Shown here: positions 14,668 to 20,717 of the stretch, in pieces | Layout of the letters: every line of letters starts with the position of its first letter | Position numbering within the stretch: position 1 is the stretch's first letter | NCBI GenBank assembly: GCA_036557185.1 | Contig: DATBHZ010000001.1 | Span: forward strand, 1 to 20,717 | DNA length: 20,717 nt | Reading direction: 5' to 3' | DNA from: DATBHZ01 sp036557185 | GTDB taxonomy: Bacteria; Actinomycetota; Acidimicrobiia; IMCC26256; JAENVU01 | Made by a program: the position numbers and the translations under genes | Notes under the pieces: model-generated | Told to the model about the DNA's origin: nothing | Database searches by the model: none | What the model saw: only the letters and a program-made list of their open reading frames with translations

Positions 14668-15867
14668 ATGGGTCGCAAGGTGTTCGTCGTCGGTGTGGGC
14701 ATGACGAAGTTCGAGAAGCCCGGCAGCAGGGACTGGGACTATCCGGAGATGGCGCGAGAAGCCGGGACGAAGGCTCTCGACGACGCCGGGGTCACGTACG
14801 ACGACATCGAGCAGGCCGCGGTCGGCTACTGCTACGGCGACTCCACCGCGGGGCAGCGCGCGCTCTACGAGGTCGGCGTGACGGGCATCCCCGTGGTCAA
14901 CGTCAACAACAACTGTGCGACGGGCTCGTCGGCGCTCTACCTCGCGAAGCGCTTCATCGAGGGCGGCCTCGCCGAGTGCACGATGGCGCTCGGCTTCGAG
15001 AAGATGGAGAAGGGCTCGCTCGGCATCAAGTACACCGACCGTGCGCTGCCGATGCAGTGGACGTTCGAGAAGATGAACGAGAAGCGCGGCTTCACGGCGG
15101 CACCGCCCGCGCCGCAGATGTTCGGCAACGCAGGTCGTGAGTACATGGAGCGCTACGGCGCGAGCGCCGAGTCGTTCGCCCGCATCGCCGAGAAGAATCA
15201 CCGTCACTCGGCGAACAACCCGTACTCACAGTTCCAGGACGTCTACACGGTCGACGAGATCCTCGCCGCTCCCATGGTGCACGAGCCGTTGACGAAGCTC
15301 CAGTGCTGCCCGACGTCCGACGGCAGCGCAGCAGTCATCCTCGCGAGCGAGGACTTCGTGCGCGAGCACGGCCTGGAGTCGCAGGCGGTCGAGATCCTCG
15401 GGATGTCGATGCACACCGACTTCCCGTCGAGCTTCGAGTCCGACAGCGACATGAAGTTCGTCGGCTTCGACATGTCCGCGGCAACCGCGCGCGACGTGTA
15501 CGAGGAGAGCGGGTACGGACCGAGCGACGTCGACGTCGTCGAGCTGCACGACTGCTTCTCGGCGAACGAGATGATCACCTACGAGGCGCTCGGTCTCTGC
15601 AAGGAGGGCGGCGCGGCAGAGCTCATCGACTCCGGCGCGGTCACCTACGGAGGCGACTGGGTCGTCAACCCCTCGGGCGGGCTCATCTCCAAGGGCCACC
15701 CGCTCGGAGCAACCGGGCTCGCACAGTGCTCGGAGCTCACGTGGCAGCTGCGCGGCCAGGCAGAGGCGCGTCAGGTCGACGGCGCCAAGCTCGCGCTGCA
15801 GCACAACCTCGGGCTCGGGGGCGCGTGCGTGGTGGCGATGTACCGCAAGGCCGAGCTCGCCGCGTAG
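14668..15867 (+). CDS. SCP-x / lipid-transfer-protein type thiolase
   Basis: From ATG 14668 (GGGAGG six bases upstream) the protein has 399 aa, typical for this thiolase subgroup. The nucleophile Cys83 lies in VNVNNNCATGSSALY. The later catalytic elements are ELHDCFSANE and SKGHPLGATG, and the final LGLGGACVVAMY retains a second cysteine. These enzymes cleave 3-ketoacyl-CoA, often of branched or sterol side chains; related Ltp proteins act as aldolases with a DUF35 partner. No DUF35/OB-fold gene is next to it, and the intact Cys83 favours thiolytic activity. The convergent SDR could serve the same acyl-CoA pathway, but this is inference from proximity. Confidence 0.92.
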   Translation: MGRKVFVVGVGMTKFEKPGSRDWDYPEMAREAGTKALDDAGVTYDDIEQAAVGYCYGDSTAGQRALYEVGVTGIPVVNVNNNCATGSSALYLAKRFIEGGLAECTMALGFEKMEKGSLGIKYTDRALPMQWTFEKMNEKRGFTAAPPAPQMFGNAGREYMERYGASAESFARIAEKNHRHSANNPYSQFQDVYTVDEILAAPMVHEPLTKLQCCPTSDGSAAVILASEDFVREHGLESQAVEILGMSMHTDFPSSFESDSDMKFVGFDMSAATARDVYEESGYGPSDVDVVELHDCFSANEMITYEALGLCKEGGAAELIDSGAVTYGGDWVVNPSGGLISKGHPLGATGLAQCSELTWQLRGQAEARQVDGAKLALQHNLGLGGACVVAMYRKAELAA

Positions 15868-15883
15868 CGCGACGCGCTACGCG
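15861..15883. terminator. Perfect 11-bp palindrome spanning two convergent stop codons
   Basis: CGCGTAGCGCG, one base A, then CGCGCTACGCG: an exact inverted repeat. The TAG of the thiolase (15865-15867) and the TAG of the SDR (15877-15879, minus strand) occupy mirrored positions in the two arms. It may be a bidirectional terminator; there are no T-runs. Confidence 0.5.
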
Positions 15884-16659
15884 CAGGTCGCGATACCGCC
15901 GTCGACCGGGATGACCGCCCCGGTCACATAGGTCGCCGCGGGCGATGCCAGATAGATCGCGATGCCGGCCATGTCGGAAGGCTTGCCGATCCGCTTCATC
16001 GGCGCGCCGGCGGCGATCTCGTCACCGAAGCTCTCGAGCGTCGCCGCCATCATCTTCGACTCGAACGGGCCGGGTGCCACCGCGTTCACGGTGGCCTTCG
16101 GCGCGAGCCGGCGGGCAAGATGCCGCGTGAGCTGGTGCACTGCGGCCTTCGCCGACGAGTACGCGTACGTCTCCAGCATCGGAACGTGGATGCCGTCGAT
16201 CGAGCCGATGTTGATGACCCGCGCGGGGTCGTCGGTCGTCGATGCGGCCTCGAGGCTCGGGCGCAGGAAGCGCGTGAGGTGGAACAACCCCTTCACGTTG
16301 AGGTCGAGGACACGCGCCCACGCTGCCTCGTCGTACTCGTCGAGCGGCGCGCCCCAGGTCGCTCCCGCGTTGTTGACGAGGATGTGCAGCTGCGGCTCGC
16401 GCTCGGAGATCTCGCCGGCGAGGCGACGGCATTCGGCCTCGGTCGAGAGATCGGCCGGCATCGCCTCGCACGCACCGAACGCGGAGAGCTGCTCGACCGT
16501 CTCGGCGCACGCGTCGGCCTTGCGCGACGAGACGTACACCTTCACGCCGGCGCGCACGTATCCCTCGGCGATCATCCGCCCGATGCCGCGCGTCCCGCCC
16601 GTCACCAACGCAACCTTGCCGCTGATCGAGAAGAGGTCCTCGAGGACGCTCTCAGCCAT
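15877..16659 (-). CDS. Classical SDR oxidoreductase (FabG/RhlG-like)
   Basis: A 260-aa short-chain dehydrogenase. The cofactor motif TGGTRGIG is at about 20-27, SSRK follows the second strand (a basic pocket that suggests NADPH), and NNAG lies near 96-99. The catalytic Ser is in NIGSIDG, with Tyr and Lys in YAYSSAK. The C-terminal ASPAATYVTGAVIPVDGG is the standard FabG-type ending. The linker after the catalytic region (APGPFESKMMAATLESFGDEIA) resembles RhlG-type ketoacyl reductases. The likely reaction is reduction of a 3-ketoacyl or other ketone substrate. ATG 16659 has AGGAGGTGG just upstream. It converges on the thiolase with 9 bp between stops. Confidence 0.92.
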   Translation of the reverse strand: MAESVLEDLFSISGKVALVTGGTRGIGRMIAEGYVRAGVKVYVSSRKADACAETVEQLSAFGACEAMPADLSTEAECRRLAGEISEREPQLHILVNNAGATWGAPLDEYDEAAWARVLDLNVKGLFHLTRFLRPSLEAASTTDDPARVINIGSIDGIHVPMLETYAYSSAKAAVHQLTRHLARRLAPKATVNAVAPGPFESKMMAATLESFGDEIAAGAPMKRIGKPSDMAGIAIYLASPAATYVTGAVIPVDGGIATCA

Positions 16660-16730
16660 CCGCCACCTCCTGTTGGGGCGGAACCTACTGGAGCGAGGCG
16701 AGCTGTCCGGTTGGCGCGACCGTCAGAGGC

Positions 16731-16801
16731 GTGGTCCGGACCCGCCGACACGGCGGGCACCAGTTTGCCGACGGGGACCGGACCACGTCGTTACGGTCCG
16801 G
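16731..16801. promoter_or_regulatory. Nested inverted repeats upstream of the two-component genes
   Basis: GTGGTCCGG (16731-16739) is mirrored by CCGGACCAC (16778-16786). Between them lies a hairpin CCCGCCG-ACA-CGGCGGG (16741-16757). A third GGTCCGG occurs at 16795-16801. The cluster lies in the 225-bp divergent gap between the SDR and the response regulator and could be a binding region for that regulator. Confidence 0.4.
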
Positions 16802-16902
16802 GACGGTACCGAGGCTTCGGCAAGACGCTGCCGAGCGTCGGCCAAACGCCCGGCAAATTTGCTGCCGCGCACAGCACTTCGCGAATGCCCCGCGCACATT
16901 CG

Positions 16903-17592
16903 ATGCCCTACCCTCGGCAGATCGCAGAAGCAGCAGTCCTCGTGGTGGAAGACGATCCGGCCGTCGGCACGGCGCTCTCGCAGGCACTGGAGAGCCAGGG
17001 GTACGCCGTCGCGCTCGCAGGCGACGGTTCGACAGCGCTCGGTCTCGCCGAGGAGCACGAGCCGAGCCTGGTGCTCCTCGACCTCGGTCTGCCCGACATG
17101 GACGGCATCGAGGTGTGCCGTCGTCTGCGGTCACTCGACGCAACCTTGCCGATCATCGCGTTGACGGCGCGCAACGAAGAGATCGACATCGTCGTCGGGC
17201 TGGATGCGGGCGCCGACGACTACGTCACCAAGCCGTTCCGGTTGGCCGAGCTGCTCGCCCGCGTCAGGGCGCGCCTGCGGACGAGCGAGGGCCGCGAGCA
17301 ATTCACGGTCGGGACGCTGACCGTCGATGCCGGTGCCCGGCGGGCGTGGCTCGGGGACGTCGAGGTCGAGCTCAGGCCTCGTGAGTTCGACCTGCTCGCG
17401 CTGCTCGCCTCGAAGGCCGGGAGTGCGGTCACGCGCGAGCGGATCATGAACGACGTCTGGGACCGGAACTGGTACGGATCGACCAAGACGCTCGACGTCC
17501 ACGTCTCCGCGCTTCGCCGGAAGTTCGCGGTAGCCAGCGACGCTCCCCGAATCGTCGCGCTTCGCAACGTGGGTTACCGTCTGGAAGCGTGA
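16903..17592 (+). CDS. OmpR/PhoB-type response regulator
   Basis: A 229-aa two-domain regulator. The receiver has acidic pair Asp17/Asp18 (VVEDDPAV), phospho-acceptor Asp60 (VLLDLGLPDMDG), Thr88 (LTAR) and Lys110 (YVTKPF). The winged-helix effector begins near 125 (FTVGTLTVDAGARRAWLGDVEVELRPREFDLLALLA) and ends with TLDVHVSALRRKF and RNVGYRLEA. The start is uncertain: ATG 16903 and ATG 16885 are both in frame and neither has a clear SD; the open frame further upstream is not protein-like. Its stop overlaps the GTG of the kinase gene as GTGA, so the two are coupled. The target genes are unknown; the palindromes upstream suggest autoregulation. Confidence 0.93.
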   Translation: MPYPRQIAEAAVLVVEDDPAVGTALSQALESQGYAVALAGDGSTALGLAEEHEPSLVLLDLGLPDMDGIEVCRRLRSLDATLPIIALTARNEEIDIVVGLDAGADDYVTKPFRLAELLARVRARLRTSEGREQFTVGTLTVDAGARRAWLGDVEVELRPREFDLLALLASKAGSAVTRERIMNDVWDRNWYGSTKTLDVHVSALRRKFAVASDAPRIVALRNVGYRLEA

Positions 17593-18905
17593 GACGCAGG
17601 ATCCTCATCGCCATCGTCGGCGTCACGGCGTTGGTCGTCCTGATGCTCGGCATCCCCCTCGGGATCGCGGTTCGCTCCCGCGACAGGGACGAAGAGGTGC
17701 TGCGGCTCGAGCGCATGGCCGCATCCGCGACCACCCGAGCCGACGCCGTCCACGGTGCCGGCGCGATCGACATCAGGCTCCGCGACCTGGACGGCGTCGA
17801 CCTGGCCGTCTACAACCCGACCGGGACGCGATTGCGCGGGAACGGACCGCTGCAGGCCGATGCTGTCGTGCGGTTGGCGCTGACAGGAAAAGCCCGCAAT
17901 ATGAGCCACAACGGGCAGCTCATCGTGGCCGTCCCCGTGGCTCAGCACCAGGAGGTCGTCGGCGCCGTGCGCGCTGCGCAGCCTGCGTCGGTCGCCGAGG
18001 ACCGGACGCATCGCACCTGGCTGTTCATGGGGCTGGCCGGGCTCGGCGCCGAGCTCGTGGCGCTGGTGCTCGGCGCAGCGCTCGCACGTCGCCTCGGCAG
18101 GCCCGTCGAGGCGCTCGCCGTTGCCGCCTCCGAGCTCGGTGACGGCGACTTCACTAGCCGGGCTCCGCGAAGCGGTATCGAGGAGCTCGACGCGGTCGCC
18201 AGCGCGCTCGATGCGTCGGCTGCGCGCCTGGGTGATGCGCTCGCACGCGAGCGCTCGTTCAGCGCCGACGCCTCGCACCAACTCCGCACCCCGCTCACCG
18301 CGCTGCGCGCACAGCTCGAGGCAGCCGAGCTTGGCTCGGTCTCGCCCGAGTCCGCGATCCACGACGCTCTCCAGCAGGCGGACAGGCTCGAGTCGACGAT
18401 CAGCGACCTCCTCGCGCTGGCGCGCGACGCGCACGTCGATCGAGCCCCGCTCGACATCGCAACGCTCGTGAGCGACGCCGAACGCAGCTGGAGACCGCGG
18501 GTGGCTTCCACCGGCCGGAGGCTCACGATCTCGATCGGCGCCGAGCTCCCGACGATTCGGGCGTCACGAGCAGCGACCCGCGAGATCCTCGATGTCCTGA
18601 TCGACAACGCGCGCGCACACGGTGCCGGCACGATCGAAGTGCGTGCGCGCCGTGCCGCCTCGGGTGTGGCCATCGAGGTCGAGGACCACGGGCCGGGCTT
18701 CGCCGACGGGATCCATCCGTTCGAGCGCAGGAACGGCCGCCAGAACGGCCACGGCATCGGGCTCGCGCTCGCGCGCTCCCTCGCCGAGGCCGAGGGCGGC
18801 CGCCTGCTCGTGGAGCGGCGCGCGCCGAACCCGGTGGTCGCGCTCGTGCTCGCCGAGCCGTTGCAGGCAGCGGGTGACGAGCTGGATGGCCGCGGCGGCG
18901 CGTGA
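17589..18905 (+). CDS. Membrane sensor histidine kinase
   Basis: A 438-aa kinase whose GTG start overlaps the regulator stop by 4 bp. Membrane helix 1 is at about 5-28. An extracytoplasmic sensor of about 115 residues follows (to about 140), and helix 2 is at about 144-166, leading into a HAMP linker (RRLGRPVEALAVAASELGDGDF). The phospho-acceptor is His230 in SADASHQLRTPLTALR. The ATPase domain shows the N box with Asn340 (LIDNARAHG), G1 DHGPGF (366-371) and G2 GHGIGLAL (387-394); the ATP lid between them is short and rich in Arg/Asn. The sensor sequence gives no clue to the signal. It is the cognate partner of the regulator just upstream. Confidence 0.93.
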   Translation: MRRRILIAIVGVTALVVLMLGIPLGIAVRSRDRDEEVLRLERMAASATTRADAVHGAGAIDIRLRDLDGVDLAVYNPTGTRLRGNGPLQADAVVRLALTGKARNMSHNGQLIVAVPVAQHQEVVGAVRAAQPASVAEDRTHRTWLFMGLAGLGAELVALVLGAALARRLGRPVEALAVAASELGDGDFTSRAPRSGIEELDAVASALDASAARLGDALARERSFSADASHQLRTPLTALRAQLEAAELGSVSPESAIHDALQQADRLESTISDLLALARDAHVDRAPLDIATLVSDAERSWRPRVASTGRRLTISIGAELPTIRASRAATREILDVLIDNARAHGAGTIEVRARRAASGVAIEVEDHGPGFADGIHPFERRNGRQNGHGIGLALARSLAEAEGGRLLVERRAPNPVVALVLAEPLQAAGDELDGRGGA

Positions 18906-19907
18906 TCAGGCGAGCGCGCTGCAGCAGGTGTCGGTGATCAACCGGGTCACGACGTACGGATCCATGTTGGCGTTGGGCCGACGGTCCTCGATGTAACCCT
19001 TCTTGTCGATCTCGACCTGCCACGGGATGCGCACCGAAGCGCCCCGGTCCGAGACGGCGTAGTTGAACTCGTTCCACGGAGCCGTCTCGTGCAGACCGGT
19101 GAGCCGGTGCTCGATCTCGGAGCCGTAGTTCGCGACGTGCTCGGCGGCGTTCTTCCCCAGCGCCTCGCACGCCTTGATGACGTCGTCGTAGGACTCACGC
19201 ATCCCGTTCGTGGAGAAGTTGGTGTGCGCGCCCGCGCCGTTCCAGTCACCCTTGACCGGCTTGGGGTCGAGCGTCGCCGAGATACCGAACTCCTCGGCGA
19301 TGCGGTAGAGCAGCCAACGCGCGACCCAGAGCTGGTCGGCAACATCGAGCGGCGACAGAGGTCCGACCTGGAACTCCCACTGGCCCGGCATGACCTCGGC
19401 GTTGATGCCGGACAGCGACAGGCCTGCCTCGAGGCAGGCGTCGAGGTGCGCCTCGACGATGTCGCGCCCGTACACCTCGTCGGCGCCGACACCGCAGTAG
19501 TAGAAGCCCTGTGGCGCCGGGAACCCTCCACCGGCCGGGAACCCGTGTGGGCGGCCGTGCTCGAAGAACGTGTACTCCTGCTCGATGCCGAACAGCGGCT
19601 CCTGCGACTTGTACTTCTCGGCCACCGGCCGCAAGAGGGCGCGCGTGTTCGTCGGGTGCGGGGACATGTCGGTGAGGAGCACCTCTGCCATGACGAGCTT
19701 GTGGCCGCCGCCGCGGATCGGGTCCGGGCACGAGAACACCGGCTGCAGGACACAGTCGGACGCCTTGCCCGGCGCCTGGTTGGTGCTCGATCCGTCGAAG
19801 CCCCAGATGGGCAGCTCTGCACCGTCGGCCAAGACCTTCGTCTTCGACCGCAGGCGGGCCGTCGGCTCGGTTCCGTCGATCCAGATGTACTCAGCCTTGA
19901 TTGCCAC
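18906..19907 (-). CDS. glnII: Type II (eukaryotic-type) glutamine synthetase
   Basis: A 333-aa enzyme making glutamine from glutamate, ammonia and ATP. GSII hallmarks are AEYIWIDGTEPTARLRSKTKV at the N-terminus, LPIWGFDGSSTNQA, the metal-binding FGIEQEYTFFE, the substrate segment INAEVMPGQWEFQVGP, and the ATP region GAGAHTNFST. The late Arg-containing stretch is ASVRIPWQVE followed by EDRRPNANMDPYVV. All expected catalytic residues appear present. The length is normal for bacterial GlnII, an octamer or decamer not regulated by adenylylation. GTG 19907 has AGGAG seven bases upstream. It diverges from the GlnA2-like gene; such linkage of GSI and GSII genes has been described in Frankia. Confidence 0.95.
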   Translation of the reverse strand: MAIKAEYIWIDGTEPTARLRSKTKVLADGAELPIWGFDGSSTNQAPGKASDCVLQPVFSCPDPIRGGGHKLVMAEVLLTDMSPHPTNTRALLRPVAEKYKSQEPLFGIEQEYTFFEHGRPHGFPAGGGFPAPQGFYYCGVGADEVYGRDIVEAHLDACLEAGLSLSGINAEVMPGQWEFQVGPLSPLDVADQLWVARWLLYRIAEEFGISATLDPKPVKGDWNGAGAHTNFSTNGMRESYDDVIKACEALGKNAAEHVANYGSEIEHRLTGLHETAPWNEFNYAVSDRGASVRIPWQVEIDKKGYIEDRRPNANMDPYVVTRLITDTCCSALA

Positions 19908-20254
19908 GTTGTGCTCCTGATCCTCGAAATACCCGTCCGAAACCCCGTGCCGGAGAGGGAACCACTCGGCCGCCGGTGGCGCCAGGCCGGGAGCCTAGGC
20001 CCGCTTCCCCGTTGCGCGAGAGCGGAAGCGCCGCTCGAACGCCGCACAAGCTCCCAGGCGGCCATTTCGCACCCGTTGCGCTCCTGTGAACGCAGTGTGA
20101 ACCGCCCCTCTCCCCTCGGGAACCACCCTTTCTCGCGGCCAAACTGGAGGCACCTCAACCGTCGCGAGCACGGCCGAAGGCCGCGCGCAGCGACACCGCG
20201 AAGTGAGCGGCCGCGAGGCGGGTATCCCGCCGAGCAGCGAACGGAGCCATGGTG
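19908..20254. other. 347-bp divergent control region between the two glutamine synthetase genes
   Basis: No gene was found here. The region contains a pair of TGTGAAC direct repeats one helical turn apart (20085-20102) and a small CGGCC-GAA-GGCCG hairpin (20171-20183). A GGCGGG-TAT-CCCGCC hairpin (20217-20231) lies just before the GlnA2-like ribosome site. No standard -35/-10 pair was clear for either gene. Confidence 0.6.
20085..20102 (+). promoter_or_regulatory. Direct repeat TGTGAAC-N4-TGTGAAC, possible nitrogen-regulator site
   Basis: Two identical heptamers have an 11-bp period. Their TGAAC parts are separated by six bases, the same n6 spacing as the half-sites of actinobacterial GlnR boxes (GTnAC-n6-GaAAC), although the bases match that consensus only in part. 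It lies between two divergent glutamine synthetase genes. Confidence 0.35.
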
Positions 20255-20717
20255 ATGAATGAGAGACAAGTCGAGTACGTGATGCGGACCGTCGAGGAAC
20301 GGGGGATCCGCTTCGTCCGTCTGTGGTTCACCGACGTCCTCGGCTCGCTGAAGGGCTTCGCGATCACTCCTGCCGAGCTCGAGGTGGCGCTGCAGGAGGG
20401 GCTGAGCTTCGACGGCTCGGCGATCGAGGGCTACACGCGCGTGCAGGAGTCCGACATGCTCGCCGTGCCCGACGCCAGCACGTTCGAGATCGTCCCGTGG
20501 CGCGGCGACGACGCGCCAGTCGCCCGCGTGTTCTGCGACATCCAGCACTTCTCCGGCGAGCCCTTCGAGGGGGACCCGCGCTTCGTGCTGCGCCGCAACC
20601 TGGATCGGGCTCGCGAGAAGGGCTACACGTTCTTCGCCGGGCCGGAGCTCGAGTTCTTCTACTTCAAGGCGGTCGACAAGCCGGAGCCGCTCGACAACGC
20701 GGGCTTCTTCGATCTGA
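20255..20717 (+). CDS. Type I glutamine synthetase, GlnA2-like (3' end cut by window)
   Basis: About 154 residues of the N-terminal part are present; the frame stays open to the edge. The beta-grasp domain reads RFVRLWFTDVLGSLKGFAI, followed by LSFDGSAIEGYTRVQESDM, the loop that contributes Asp to the neighbouring subunit's active site. The first metal-binding strand PELEFFYFK then opens the catalytic domain. The wording is closest to mycobacterial GlnA2 (Rv2222c), a GSI that is not the main housekeeping enzyme. ATG 20255 is preferred because GGAG lies 8 nt upstream; GTG 20252 is possible, and ATG 20249 would leave only two bases between SD and start. Confidence 0.9.
   Translation, partial: MNERQVEYVMRTVEERGIRFVRLWFTDVLGSLKGFAITPAELEVALQEGLSFDGSAIEGYTRVQESDMLAVPDASTFEIVPWRGDDAPVARVFCDIQHFSGEPFEGDPRFVLRRNLDRAREKGYTFFAGPELEFFYFKAVDKPEPLDNAGFFDL

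Noticed and set aside
18947..20548. Long minus-strand frame of 533 codons across glnII and the GS gap
   Set aside because: Serine/arginine/threonine-rich translation without motifs; it is the out-of-frame shadow of glnII and covers the start of the GlnA2-like gene.
1..20717. tRNA, rRNA, transposase, integrase, toxin-antitoxin or phage genes
   Set aside because: Looked for in gene gaps and in the proteins; no T-loop signature, DDE/Y1 motif or comparable evidence was seen.

Overview
The window is about 20.7 kb of GC-rich, densely coding DNA from a free-living actinobacterium. Codons are strongly biased to G/C in the third position and GTG starts are common. Other actinobacterial marks are a tadZ/ssd-like gene divergent from a HAD-IB phosphatase, a type II glutamine synthetase beside a GlnA2-like type I enzyme, and a short primary-type sigma factor. 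I lean towards an uncultured Acidimicrobiia-like lineage, but that is an inference from gene content. No rRNA, tRNA, CRISPR array, transposase or phage gene was seen.

Layout. 1-1455: a truncated TadZ/Ssd-like ATPase (-) diverges from a HAD-IB phosphatase (+), followed by a tiny membrane peptide (-). 1551-4224: an ABC-F ATPase (-) diverges from an aldo/keto reductase (+). 4225-7880: an accessory-looking segment with a degenerate alpha/beta-hydrolase fused to a class III nucleotide cyclase (+), a YdeI/OmpD-associated protein (-) and an MFE-2-like SDR (+). It is punctuated by three copies of an undescribed-looking palindromic repeat (A, B, C); the outer two are inverted relative to each other. 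7881-9320: an RpoD/SigB-type sigma factor (-) diverges from an ABM-domain protein (+).

9332-14527 is an all-minus block. One overlapping three-gene operon encodes two ferritin-like proteins and an unknown protein. A second run, read 14527 to 11478, encodes an unknown HExxE protein, glutamine-dependent NAD+ synthetase (nadE) and a DUF1990 protein. 14668-16659: an SCP-x/lipid-transfer-type thiolase (+) converges on a classical SDR (-); their stop codons lie inside one perfect palindrome. 16885-18905: an OmpR-type response regulator and a histidine kinase, translationally coupled, lie downstream of a palindrome-rich divergent region. 18906 to the end: glutamine synthetase II (-) diverges from a GlnA2-like glutamine synthetase I (+, cut by the window edge), around a 347-bp control region.

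Most genes are ordinary metabolism: NAD synthesis, ammonium assimilation and lipid-type thiolase/SDR chemistry. The points most worth following are the A/B/C repeat family with its structure-preserving central hairpin, the cyclase whose hydrolase domain has lost its Ser and His, the paired ferritin-like operon, and several palindromes that look like operators. All assignments come from reading motifs by eye; no database search was possible.
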